The notes under the pieces are model-generated. The model saw only the letters and a program-made list of their open reading frames with translations. It was not told the DNA's origin and searched no databases. From Paenibacillus mendelii (GTDB lineage Bacteria; Bacillota; Bacilli; Paenibacillales; Paenibacillaceae): a DNA stretch of 64,000 nucleotides. The stretch covers positions 434,001 through 498,000 of the forward strand of contig NZ_JANHOF010000004.1 in assembly GCF_024498075.1 (NCBI RefSeq), given 5' to 3'. Made by a program: the position numbers and the translations under genes. Shown piece after piece: positions 40,327-49,128 of this stretch. The number at the start of each line of letters is the position of its first letter. Within the stretch, counting starts at the first letter, position 1.

Positions 40327-42156
40327 TTAAGCCGACAAGAAGCGGTATTGCGCTTCAATCAATCCGTTATACGTTCCCTTATGGCGAATGAGTTCATCAT
40401 GCGTTCCTTGCTCAACGATCGAGCCATGGTCGAGTACGACGATCCGATCCGCATTGCGAATGGTGGACAACCGGTGCGCCACGATAAATGATGTCCGGCC
40501 GGCCAGAAGCTTCTTGAGCGCTTCTTGAATTTTGAGCTCCGTCTCGGTATCGATGCTCGCCGTAGCTTCGTCAAGAATCAGTACCCGCGGATCGGCGATC
40601 AACGCCCGTGCAAAGGATAACAGCTGTCTCTGTCCCATCGAGAGCACGTTGCCGCGCTCCTGCACCTGCGTATCGTAACCATCCGGCAGATCCATAATGA
40701 AATCATGGGCATCCACGGCTTGAGCCGCCTTCACGACATCGTCGTCCGTCGCATCCAGCCGTCCGAAGCGAATATTGTCGCGAATCGAACCGGAGAAGAT
40801 GAACGTGTCCTGGAGGACGACACCGACCTGGGAGCGTACACTATCCACCGTCACGCTGCGGATGTCGATGCCGTCGATCTTGACCGCGCCTTGTGTCGGA
40901 TCATAGAAGCGGCACAGCAGGTTCATAATCGTACTCTTGCCCGAGCCCGTGTGGCCAACGAGAGCAATCGTCTGCCCTGCATGAACGTTCAAGCTAATCC
41001 CCTTCAATGCGGGACGTCCCTTCTCGTATTCGAAGACGAGATTCTCGAAGGAAACATCACCGCGGATCGCTGGCAGAGGACGTGCGTCCGGCAGCTCGGC
41101 TACCGTCGGCTTCTCATCGATAAATTCGAAGATCCGCTCTGACGAAGCCATCGCAATCAGGAGCTGCGCATACATTTGACCGAGCCGGTTGATCGGATCC
41201 CAGAAGTTGCCGATATAGTTCGCGAAACCTACCAGCAGGCCGACCGTGATGACGCCGGTTTGGATCAGATGCGAGCCGTACCAGAACAGAATGAGCGTCC
41301 CGATCGCTGACGTGATTTCAATAATAGGACCGAATGCCTGGTTCATCGCCGAAGCTCTGTTCCATGCTTTGATGTTGATATTGTTCACATGATTGAAGAA
41401 GCTGAAATTGGCTTTCTCCTGCGTATAAGCCTGTGTTACCCGCATTCCTTGGATCGATTCATTCAAGTGGGCATTGATGCGGGATTGCTTCATCCGCACA
41501 TCCTGCCACGCGAAGCGGATCCGTTTGCGAAGCGCCGTCGAGACGACGAACATCAGCGGAACGGTCACCATGATCGCAAGTCCGAGCTTAAAGTTCCACA
41601 GAAGCAGAATGATCACGATGCCGACCAGCTGCACGCAATCCATCAGCAGGTTGACGACCCCGTTTGTGAACAAGTCCTGCAGAGCGTTCACGTCGTTGGT
41701 GACGCGGACCAGTACAGAGCCTGCCGGGCGCTTATCGAAGAACCGGAACGACAGCTTCTGAATATGGCGGAATAAATCTTTGCGCAAATCATAGATCACG
41801 CGCTGTCCGATGACGTTCGTATATTTGATGCGGAACGTGTTAGCCGCCCATTGAATAATATAGAGAGCCACCATAAGTCCTGCATACATATAAAGCTTGC
41901 TCAGGCTCGGTTCGCCTGTTTCGGGCGCAATCGCTTCATCGATCGCTAGTATGATTAGGGCCGGTATGGCAAGCCTCGTAGCCGTGCCAAGCACCATCAT
42001 TACGAGAACGATCGGAATCATTTGCTTGCTGTAGGGCTTCATGTACGTAAATAGTCTACCGAGCTGCGCCCAGTTAAACGGTTTCTCGATTACATCGTCG
42101 TCCTTATAAATAAACCGCTCGCGCTTGTCTGTGCGGGCTGACTGCTGCTCACTCAC
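40327..42156 (-). CDS. ABC exporter half-transporter, catalytic partner (YfiC-like)
   Basis: A 609-residue half-transporter: six membrane helices (about 45-340) and a nucleotide-binding domain (about 370-605). Walker A GHTGSGKST, Walker B VLILDEATASID with the catalytic Glu, and switch His in IVAHRLSTI are standard. The signature is LSMGQRQ instead of LSGGQ. Paired with the gene at 42153 this is a heterodimeric exporter: its own Walker B and the partner's LSGGQ make the working ATP site. Bacterial relatives are drug or peptide exporters such as BmrCD, YfiBC and TM287/288. The start overlaps the partner's stop by 4 bases. Confidence 0.93.
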   Translation of the reverse strand: MSEQQSARTDKRERFIYKDDDVIEKPFNWAQLGRLFTYMKPYSKQMIPIVLVMMVLGTATRLAIPALIILAIDEAIAPETGEPSLSKLYMYAGLMVALYIIQWAANTFRIKYTNVIGQRVIYDLRKDLFRHIQKLSFRFFDKRPAGSVLVRVTNDVNALQDLFTNGVVNLLMDCVQLVGIVIILLLWNFKLGLAIMVTVPLMFVVSTALRKRIRFAWQDVRMKQSRINAHLNESIQGMRVTQAYTQEKANFSFFNHVNNINIKAWNRASAMNQAFGPIIEITSAIGTLILFWYGSHLIQTGVITVGLLVGFANYIGNFWDPINRLGQMYAQLLIAMASSERIFEFIDEKPTVAELPDARPLPAIRGDVSFENLVFEYEKGRPALKGISLNVHAGQTIALVGHTGSGKSTIMNLLCRFYDPTQGAVKIDGIDIRSVTVDSVRSQVGVVLQDTFIFSGSIRDNIRFGRLDATDDDVVKAAQAVDAHDFIMDLPDGYDTQVQERGNVLSMGQRQLLSFARALIADPRVLILDEATASIDTETELKIQEALKKLLAGRTSFIVAHRLSTIRNADRIVVLDHGSIVEQGTHDELIRHKGTYNGLIEAQYRFLSA

Positions 42157-43931
42157 TGTGCGACCCTTCTTTCCAACTTGGCCGGCTCGGCGGTTTGATC
42201 CGGACGATCGGCATATTGAATATTGTACGTATCCTGGTAAGGACCTTGGACTTGAATCAAGGCTTCGTGCTTGCCGCGCTGGACGACTTGGCCTTTATCG
42301 AACACCAGAATTTCATCGGCATGCCGGAGTGAAGAGATCCGGTGGGCGATGATGAAGGTCGTGCGCCCTGCCATCACTTCCTTGAAGCCGGCCTGAATTT
42401 CATGCTCGGTTTCCATGTCTACCGCGCTTGTCGCATCATCCAGAATGAGAATCCGCGGATTGATAATGAGAGCGCGCGCGATTGCGATCCGCTGCTTCTG
42501 ACCGCCGGACAGCCCCATTCCCCGTTCGCCGACAAGTGTGTCGTATCCATCCGGGAGCTCTAGGATAAAGTCATGTGCTTTGGCCAGTTTCGCCGCATGA
42601 TAAATTTGCTCATCCGTAACGTTGCTCACCCCGTATGCGATATTATCGCGGATGGAGCAGGAGAACAGGAACGTTTCTTGAAAGACGGTCGCGATTTGCG
42701 AACGCAGGTCTTCGAGCGACATATCGCGGATGTCGATACCGTCGATAGAGATCGTGCCCTGCTTAATATTGTAGGCGCGCATGAGCAGCTGAATGACGGT
42801 CGATTTGCCTGAGCCAGTACCTCCGAGCAGACCGATAACCGATCCAGGAGGCGCGTCTAAGGTCAGATCGTTCACCGCCGGTGTTTTGTCCGCATAGTTG
42901 AACGTCACATTGTTAAACTGGACATAGCCTTCAATCGGCGGATGCTGCTTCGCCTTGGATACATCGTTGTCTTTCACGTGAATGTACTCGTTAAGCAGCT
43001 CCGTCAAGCGCTCTCCGGACGCTTTGGCCTGCGTGTAGTTATTAATGTGAAAGCCAATTCCCCACATCGGACCGATAATGTACCAGATCATACTGAAGAA
43101 GGCAACCAATGAGCCAAGAGTTAGCGACTCCTTAATGACGAGTGTCCCGCCCACGACAAGCAGAATGACGACACTGATGCTGGCCAGCAGTTCCATAACC
43201 GGGAAGAACCGAGCCCATAGATTCGAAGCGCCAATCTGATTTGCTTTGTAGGCTTCACTGCGAATAGAAAATTTATCGATTTCATGCGGTTCGCGCGCGA
43301 AGGACTTCACTGTACGCACGCCGGTAATATTCTCTTGTACCGCTGTTGTTAGATTACTCATGGCCAGGCGCATTTCCCTGAAAGCCGGGTGAATTCGTTT
43401 CTCAAATCGTATGGCCGTTACTGCGAGCAGGGGCATCGTCACCAGCGTGATCAAGGTCAGCTGCCAATGAATCGAGAACATCATGATAGCGCCGAACACG
43501 ATCATCAGAATCATATTGAGCAGCTGCGCAAAGCCGAATCCGATGAAGTTCCGCACACCCTCCAGATCGGCCGTCAGCCGCGACATGAGATCGCCCGTAC
43601 GAGCCGTGTCGTAGTATTGGAACGAGAGCGACTGAAGCTTCTCGTAGCAGGCGTTCCGCAGGCGGAAGGCAACCTTATTACCGAGTCTGCCGCCGTAGAG
43701 GCCGTGTAAAAATTGCATCGAGCCTTTCAGAATGACGACGCCGACGACAGTAAGTGCCACAACCGGTACGAGATCAAACTCTTTGGGACCGATTACTTTG
43801 TCGATCAGGAACCGAAGCATGTTCGGATACACAAGCCCCAGCGCTGTCGCGATAACCAAAAATCCGATTGAAGCATAAAAGCTTCTGCGTTCAGGCCAAA
43901 AATACGGTTTCAATTGCCTAAAGACGTCCAA
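42153..43931 (-). CDS. ABC exporter half-transporter, degenerate-site partner (YfiB-like)
   Basis: A 592-residue half-transporter with six membrane helices (about 15-315) and a nucleotide-binding domain. Walker A is GGTGSGKST and the signature is the canonical LSGGQKQR, but Walker B reads LILDDATSAVD: Asp replaces the catalytic Glu. With the partner's LSMGQ signature this makes one degenerate ATP site, the mark of asymmetric heterodimeric exporters. The charged start MDVFRQLKPYFWPERR matches YfiB/BmrC-type subunits. It is the first gene of the pair. What the pump exports is unknown. Confidence 0.93.
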   Translation of the reverse strand: MDVFRQLKPYFWPERRSFYASIGFLVIATALGLVYPNMLRFLIDKVIGPKEFDLVPVVALTVVGVVILKGSMQFLHGLYGGRLGNKVAFRLRNACYEKLQSLSFQYYDTARTGDLMSRLTADLEGVRNFIGFGFAQLLNMILMIVFGAIMMFSIHWQLTLITLVTMPLLAVTAIRFEKRIHPAFREMRLAMSNLTTAVQENITGVRTVKSFAREPHEIDKFSIRSEAYKANQIGASNLWARFFPVMELLASISVVILLVVGGTLVIKESLTLGSLVAFFSMIWYIIGPMWGIGFHINNYTQAKASGERLTELLNEYIHVKDNDVSKAKQHPPIEGYVQFNNVTFNYADKTPAVNDLTLDAPPGSVIGLLGGTGSGKSTVIQLLMRAYNIKQGTISIDGIDIRDMSLEDLRSQIATVFQETFLFSCSIRDNIAYGVSNVTDEQIYHAAKLAKAHDFILELPDGYDTLVGERGMGLSGGQKQRIAIARALIINPRILILDDATSAVDMETEHEIQAGFKEVMAGRTTFIIAHRISSLRHADEILVFDKGQVVQRGKHEALIQVQGPYQDTYNIQYADRPDQTAEPAKLERRVAQ

Positions 43932-44248
43932 TTATTCCCTCTCCCCGGTGCTTCCATATTATGAATATGAATGAATATTAACAGCATCAATCCGCTTCGG
44001 CAAACAACGCAGGGTCTCGAATAAATGGCAAAAACCGCTTTCTTACCCATCCTGGCGATTAGTGGGGGGGTATTCTCCGATATCGTCGTTAATCATCGCG
44101 AATAGATGCGTATTGCTCCGTTTTTGCACATTTATCCCTTATTTTTGCATGATTTATTTCTGGAAATAAAAAGAAAAGCTTCGACCAGCTCTCGGAAACT
44201 GCTGGTTGAAGCTTCTTTTATTCGTAAAGCATCTGTTTTAAACGACAG
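43932..44248. other. Intergenic region between ABC exporter and dynamin genes
   Basis: This 317-base gap holds the dynamin-gene terminator at its right end and the promoter region of the leftward exporter operon. I see no gene of normal length. A run of seven G lies at about 44064-44070. No clear -35/-10 pair stands out. Confidence 0.5.
44170..44215 (-). terminator. Terminator after the dynamin gene
   Basis: GAAGCTTC plus ACCAGC pairs with GCTGGT plus GAAGC, followed on the minus strand by TTTTCTTTTTATTT. A strong Rho-independent terminator. Confidence 0.92.
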
Positions 44249-47200
44249 TTAAATCGCAGCAAGCGCTGCTCCAAGCTGTTGCAATGACTCTACATCGGCA
44301 CTGCCGCTCAGGGAGTCCTGCTTGCCCCGGACGAAAGCATCTATGTCGCCCTGCAGCGTTTGCGCGCTGACTGTCATGGTCGCCTGCCAGAGCTCTGCAT
44401 AACGTTCCTTCCAGGCCAGCTCCGCCCGGCTCAGCCAGCCTTGCAGCGGATCGGATAATTCCGCTTCGAGCGCTTTACGCATAGCGGCCTTGCCATCCCC
44501 TTCGAAGAACTGGCGCGGAGACTTGAAGCGGCTCCACAGCCACTTGGTCTCCAACGTGTCCGCCTGCCAAGGGGCCTGCTCGTCAGGAGAAGGCAGATCA
44601 AGCGACGGGAAAGCGGAAGGCGTGAAGCCTTCGAGAATCTTCCCCGTCTCCTCAGCCGTGTCTGCAAATTTCTTCGCCGCAAGCTTCGTCAAGGTGTTAT
44701 CCAGCCGAAGCGAGGTGGCCTCCAGCTCCTGTGCCAGCTCGATCTGCAGCAAGCGCTGCAGCTCCAGCCAGGAGGTCCAGAGCGCTTTACGCAGATCACG
44801 GCCATCGTCCTCCAGCGTAGAGGGATTGAAGGCGAAGTTATAATGGTCGCCGAAGCGGAACTGAATACGCTGCAGCACATAGAACAACAGCTCCTTGAGC
44901 TCCTGCTCCAGCTGTACGTTAGCCGCAGGCTTCATCAGGGTCCCCGTGATCGCCTTCGCCGCAGCGGCTCGTTCGGAGAGCAGTGCGCGCTCGGCTTCCC
45001 GGGTTGCCGCATCACCTGCCGCATCCTTAAGCCAGCCTGCAATCGTATGACGCGCCCGCTCCAGCTCCTGCTCCGCCGACGCTACCGCCAGCCTGCCAAG
45101 ATCTCCCTTCGTGAAGTCCAGAAACGCGGATTCGAAATCACGAATGCCTGATTCTTCGATGAGGGTGCCGCTTGCGGACTGTTTGCCTTCAAGCGCTGCC
45201 AAGCTGGATACCGGAAACATGCGCGGAAAGCGTATGCCGTGCTGCTGGAGATTCCGCTCGACATGCGCCAAAACTCCCTGCAGCTCCTCTTGGCTGGCTG
45301 CCAAATCCGCAGCATTGACAATGAAGAACATTTTGTCCAGCTCGAATTGATCCTTCACACGGCCAAGCTGCAGCAGGAACTGGCGGTCCGCTTGCGAGAA
45401 GGCATGGTTGTAATAAGTGACGAACAAGATCGCATCCGCGTTCTTGATGTAATTAAACGCTACTCCGGTATGACGGGCGTTCACGGAATCGGCCCCCGGC
45501 GTATCGACGAGTACGATACCCTGGGCTGTCAGCGGATTGTCATGATACAGTTCAATCTCGCTCACGAAGCAGGAACGGGATTCTTCCGCCACATAGCGCC
45601 TGTAGTCGGAGTCGTCGACGTCCAGCCGTTGGCCGAGCAGGGCTTCATGCTCCTGCCATCCGTTGGCCGCCGCCTTCAAGAAGCTGTAATGCGGCCTGCC
45701 GCCAGCGTGAACGGCCCCCGGCGACAGCTTGCCGATCGCTTGAATCAGCTGCTGCTCGCCGAGGCCTGTTACGTCTTCTCCCAGCAAGGCTAGCGAGTAG
45801 GACAAGTCGCCTATCATCGCTTCCTTGGATTTCATCCATACCGAGGCCGAGCCATGCGGACGTTCATCCGTCGGCGGTACGATCCGGTTGACCGCAGCCG
45901 TTGTCGGGTTCGGTGAAACCGGCAGTACCGCATCGCCGAGCAGCGCATTCGCGAGCGAGGATTTCCCCGCGCTGAATGCGCCGAACAGCGCGATTGTAAA
46001 CCGGCTGCGCTGCAGCCGGTCCGCTTTGTCGCGCATGGCGCGCACGGAGGACTGGAGCGCCTCGTGGGGCGCGAGTACGTCCGCCGCTTGGCGAAGCCGG
46101 GCCGCAGCCAGCCGCTGCGGCGCCAAGGCGTCGCCTTGGGCGAGCGCAGCGGCCGCAGGCGCGGTCTCGCGCGAGCGGTCAGCCGCCGTGCCTGAGGAGG
46201 GGGTTGCCTCCTCAGGCATGGCGGCGCGGCTGCCTGCGGCTGGCCGTTCCACGGCCGCTGCCGCAGCAGCGCCGGCGGAGCCAGCGTCCGCGCTGTGCGC
46301 GGACCCGCTGCCGGCCGCCTGCGGCTTCGGCAGCTCCGTGCGCGGCGGCGCGGGCGGCAGCAGCGCCGCCAGCCGCGCACGGTGCGCAGCCGCGCGCTGA
46401 TCCAGCGCGGCCAGCTGCGCGAGCGCCGCGGCTTGCGAGCCGAGCTCGGCAAGCCGTGCGCGCACCGGTGCGGCGGCAGCTTCGCCCGCCACCGCTGCAC
46501 GATCCGCAAGCGCATCGATCCACTCTTGCGCCCGCTTGCGGTACAAGCCCTTGAGATCCGCGGCAAGCTCGCGGCTGTAGTTCATCGTGTACTCGTTGCC
46601 GAATACGGCGCCGTGCTTCACATGATCAATCAGCCACTGGTCTTCCACATCCCAATGAAGTGAAGTCTTCAGCTCTTCTTCCAGCGATTCATCACGCCAT
46701 CCGACAGCATCTGCAGCCTTGCGCAGCATGTCGCTTAAGTGCCACTCAATGCCTGCCGCCGCTTGAGCGGCAAAATCTTCACGAAACGCCGAAAGACGCC
46801 GCGCTTGTTCCGCAGCCGTCTTTGCTCCGGCAAAGAGCAGACCGGCCTTAAAGCCCGGTTTACGGCTTTCCAGAAACGTATGTGCCAGATCTCTTGTCGC
46901 TGCAGGCGTTACATTCGCATTATCGAGTAAGCTCTGTACGTCTAATCGCAGCTGCACGCGAAGCTTATCGCCTTCCGCTGAGAGCTCGGACAGCTTCGCT
47001 TCCAGCATGCCGATTTCCGACCGGACCTGCTGAGCCTCGCCTTCGCCGCCCGCAGCTAGAATAAGCTGCTCGCGCTTGTCGGCATCCTGTTCCTCGAAAC
47101 GCTTCGTATGCTCGCGTATTAAGTGACGAGCCGAGTCGTAGACGCTGCCGACGGAGAGCGGTTCACGAAGCATGGCGAGATCAGCGAGCAGCTTCTTCAG

Positions 47201-47962
47201 CTTCTCCCACTCGTTATGCGGATGGTCCGGCTTGCGCAGGGACAAATATACAATTCCCGCAGGCTCCAGATGCCAGTTAGCGAAGCCTTCTTCAACACTC
47301 GCCTGATAAGCACGGAAAGAAAGCTCCTGCTCCCGATGCTTGTCAATTTGGTTGACAATCAAATAGAGCGGCTTGCCCCATTCCTTCAGCTGCTTGGCAA
47401 ATGTAAAGTTGATCTCCGACTGAACGTGATTGTAATCCATCACATAGAAGACGGCATCCGCGAGATGCAGGGCCGACTCCGTTGCCATCCGATGGGCATC
47501 GTCCGTCGAATCAATGCCCGGTGTATCGAGCAGCACCGTATGTTCGCCCAGCATCGGGATCGGATACGATAACGCGATGGAACGAACATTCTCCCCATCT
47601 GCGGCATACTCGTTAAGCCGTTCTAGCGGAACCTCTAACGTCTCCAGCTTGCCGCCTGACTGACGCGTTAAAATCGCTTTGGCCTTGCCGTTCGAAATCG
47701 ACACGACATTGGCACTGGTCGGAATCGGACTGGATGGCAGCAGCTCCGTACCGCATAGACGGTTAACAAGCGTTGATTTACCGGCGGAAAAGTGCCCGCA
47801 GAACGCTACTGTCAGCTTGCCCGCCGTCAGCTTTTCGCGAAGCTCGTGCAAACGCGACGCATTGTCCCCGTCACCCGAGTCGGCCATCACCTTCGCCAGC
47901 TCTATAAACGCACGGTCCAGCGGCTGCACCATGGTTTCCTTTTCAACGACATGATTGCTCAT
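44249..47962 (-). CDS. dynA: Fused two-headed bacterial dynamin
   Basis: A 1237-residue protein with two dynamin GTPase modules in one chain, as in B. subtilis DynA (YpbR, about 1190 residues). Module 1 has the P-loop GHFSAGKSTLVNRLCG (around 55), DTPGIDST and NQIDKH. Module 2 has GAFSAGKSSLANALLG (around 660), DTPGADSVNA and VNAADLA. Each is followed by long helical stalk segments. The two halves are joined by an Ala/Pro-rich low-complexity linker (about residues 510-620), GC-rich in DNA. DynA fuses and protects membranes under phage or antibiotic stress. The small gene at 48014 and nth lie upstream on the same strand. Confidence 0.93.
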   Translation of the reverse strand: MSNHVVEKETMVQPLDRAFIELAKVMADSGDGDNASRLHELREKLTAGKLTVAFCGHFSAGKSTLVNRLCGTELLPSSPIPTSANVVSISNGKAKAILTRQSGGKLETLEVPLERLNEYAADGENVRSIALSYPIPMLGEHTVLLDTPGIDSTDDAHRMATESALHLADAVFYVMDYNHVQSEINFTFAKQLKEWGKPLYLIVNQIDKHREQELSFRAYQASVEEGFANWHLEPAGIVYLSLRKPDHPHNEWEKLKKLLADLAMLREPLSVGSVYDSARHLIREHTKRFEEQDADKREQLILAAGGEGEAQQVRSEIGMLEAKLSELSAEGDKLRVQLRLDVQSLLDNANVTPAATRDLAHTFLESRKPGFKAGLLFAGAKTAAEQARRLSAFREDFAAQAAAGIEWHLSDMLRKAADAVGWRDESLEEELKTSLHWDVEDQWLIDHVKHGAVFGNEYTMNYSRELAADLKGLYRKRAQEWIDALADRAAVAGEAAAAPVRARLAELGSQAAALAQLAALDQRAAAHRARLAALLPPAPPRTELPKPQAAGSGSAHSADAGSAGAAAAAAVERPAAGSRAAMPEEATPSSGTAADRSRETAPAAAALAQGDALAPQRLAAARLRQAADVLAPHEALQSSVRAMRDKADRLQRSRFTIALFGAFSAGKSSLANALLGDAVLPVSPNPTTAAVNRIVPPTDERPHGSASVWMKSKEAMIGDLSYSLALLGEDVTGLGEQQLIQAIGKLSPGAVHAGGRPHYSFLKAAANGWQEHEALLGQRLDVDDSDYRRYVAEESRSCFVSEIELYHDNPLTAQGIVLVDTPGADSVNARHTGVAFNYIKNADAILFVTYYNHAFSQADRQFLLQLGRVKDQFELDKMFFIVNAADLAASQEELQGVLAHVERNLQQHGIRFPRMFPVSSLAALEGKQSASGTLIEESGIRDFESAFLDFTKGDLGRLAVASAEQELERARHTIAGWLKDAAGDAATREAERALLSERAAAAKAITGTLMKPAANVQLEQELKELLFYVLQRIQFRFGDHYNFAFNPSTLEDDGRDLRKALWTSWLELQRLLQIELAQELEATSLRLDNTLTKLAAKKFADTAEETGKILEGFTPSAFPSLDLPSPDEQAPWQADTLETKWLWSRFKSPRQFFEGDGKAAMRKALEAELSDPLQGWLSRAELAWKERYAELWQATMTVSAQTLQGDIDAFVRGKQDSLSGSADVESLQQLGAALAAI

Positions 47963-48013
47963 TTCTCTCTCTCCCCATATCCAAACCCTTCAGCAGCTGC
48001 AGAAGTAAGATGG

Positions 48014-48280
48014 TTACTCCATCTCGTCTGAAGGAAGACAAATCTCAAAAACTTCGCCATGCTGCAGAATCGTCACGTTGCGTTCTTTTTCTTTCATGAC
48101 CACCACTTCCGGCTTCACTCTCATACGTTCAATATATTGATCTGGCACTTCTCCTGCTCCACTTACGGTTACACCTTCAATAATTTTTTCTTCATTCTCG
48201 GCCGGAGGGGATTCCATAACCTCTTCATAAATATCAGAGAACAATCCAAAGTCCTTCGTGTATACGGAAATGCATTTCAT
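48014..48280 (-). CDS. Conserved small protein of unknown function
   Basis: An 88-residue acidic protein starting MKCISVYTKDFGLFSDIYEEV and ending EVFEICLPSDEME. It has no membrane segment, Cys cluster or known motif, and I do not recognise a family. AAAGGATG precedes the start. It starts 7 bases after nth, and dynA follows 51 bases further on, so the three genes are probably one transcript. A role linked to the dynamin is possible from position only. Confidence 0.75.
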   Translation of the reverse strand: MKCISVYTKDFGLFSDIYEEVMESPPAENEEKIIEGVTVSGAGEVPDQYIERMRVKPEVVVMKEKERNVTILQHGEVFEICLPSDEME

Positions 48281-48287
48281 CGTTTAA

Positions 48288-48983
48288 TCATCCTTTACCG
48301 TTTAATTTAGTTTTGTTTACTTTAACCTTTCGGTTTAACGCCGGTTTCATTCGCTTCTGGCCTTCTTTGCACACATCTAACAAAGGACAAACCGAGCAAG
48401 CGGGGTTCTGAGCCTTACAGTGATAACGCCCGAAAAAAATAAGACGATGGTGCGTATCGGTCCATTGCTCTCTCGGGACGAGCTTCATCAGCTTCTTCTC
48501 TACTTCGAGCACGCTGTCGTCCGGTTTGGCGACGCCAAGACGCTTGGAGACCCGCTCTACATGCGTATCGACGGCAATGGCAGGAACGTCGAATGCATTC
48601 GAGACGACGACGTTGGCGGTTTTACGGCCGACACCGGGCAGCTTAACGAGCTCTTCGTGCGCGTGTGGAATTTGGCCTTCATATTCATCAATGAGTATGC
48701 GGCACAGCTTTTGAATGTTCGCCGCTTTGTTGCGGAACAGTCCTATGCGCCGAATATCTTGCTCGAGTTCATCCTGCGGAACGGCCAAATAATCTTCTGG
48801 CGAACGGTACTTTTGAAACAAGTTTGCCGTCACTTTGTTCACAGTCTCGTCGGTGCATTGTGCTGACAGCAGCACGGCAATCGTCAGCTCGAAGGGGTTG
48901 CCGTGATTCAATTCACAATGGGCATCCGGAAACATCTCGCTGATGACTCGCAAAATATGACTCATTTTCTCCTTCGCTTTCAA
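48288..48983 (-). CDS. nth: Endonuclease III (DNA glycosylase/AP lyase)
   Basis: A 231-residue base-excision repair enzyme that removes oxidised pyrimidines. The helix-hairpin-helix motif with the catalytic lysine is LPGVGRKTANVV, the catalytic aspartate is in AVDTHVERVSKRLG, and the 4Fe-4S cysteines are CKAQNPACSVCPLLDVC. The TTG at 48983 is preferred because GGGAG lies 9 bases upstream and it gives the same N-terminal length as the Bacillus enzyme; ATG 48965 has a ribosome site only 3 bases away. In B. subtilis nth lies with dnaD; here it leads the dynA unit. Confidence 0.95.
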   Translation of the reverse strand: MKAKEKMSHILRVISEMFPDAHCELNHGNPFELTIAVLLSAQCTDETVNKVTANLFQKYRSPEDYLAVPQDELEQDIRRIGLFRNKAANIQKLCRILIDEYEGQIPHAHEELVKLPGVGRKTANVVVSNAFDVPAIAVDTHVERVSKRLGVAKPDDSVLEVEKKLMKLVPREQWTDTHHRLIFFGRYHCKAQNPACSVCPLLDVCKEGQKRMKPALNRKVKVNKTKLNGKG

Positions 48984-49080
48984 CCAATCTCTCTCCCCTG
49001 TATGGGCTTTCGATTCAAAGTGTAGCGAAAATTGTCACAATGCGCAACTCATAATAGCGCTTACAGTGCGATAAATCATA

Positions 49081-49116
49081 AAAAAAAGCTGTTCCAGCTC
49101 ATTGCCGGAACAGCTT
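49081..49116 (-). terminator. Terminator after the SLH protein gene
   Basis: Minus-strand stem AAGCTGTTCC/GGAACAGCTT with an 11-base loop, followed by seven T. It ends the amidase - GerMN - SLH operon and insulates nth. Confidence 0.92.
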
Positions 49117-49128
49117 TCTTGCGAAAGG

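Noticed and set aside
44025..44105. 26-codon hydrophobic peptide ORF in the gap between the exporter and dynamin genes
   Set aside because: Only a poorly spaced AGGG precedes the ATG, the frame crosses a G-run, and no other coding sign is present.
46100..46420. Separate genes in the GC-rich middle of the dynamin gene, on either strand
   Set aside because: Long open frames there (Arg/Ala/Pro-rich) are a side effect of high GC; the dynamin frame runs through without a break.
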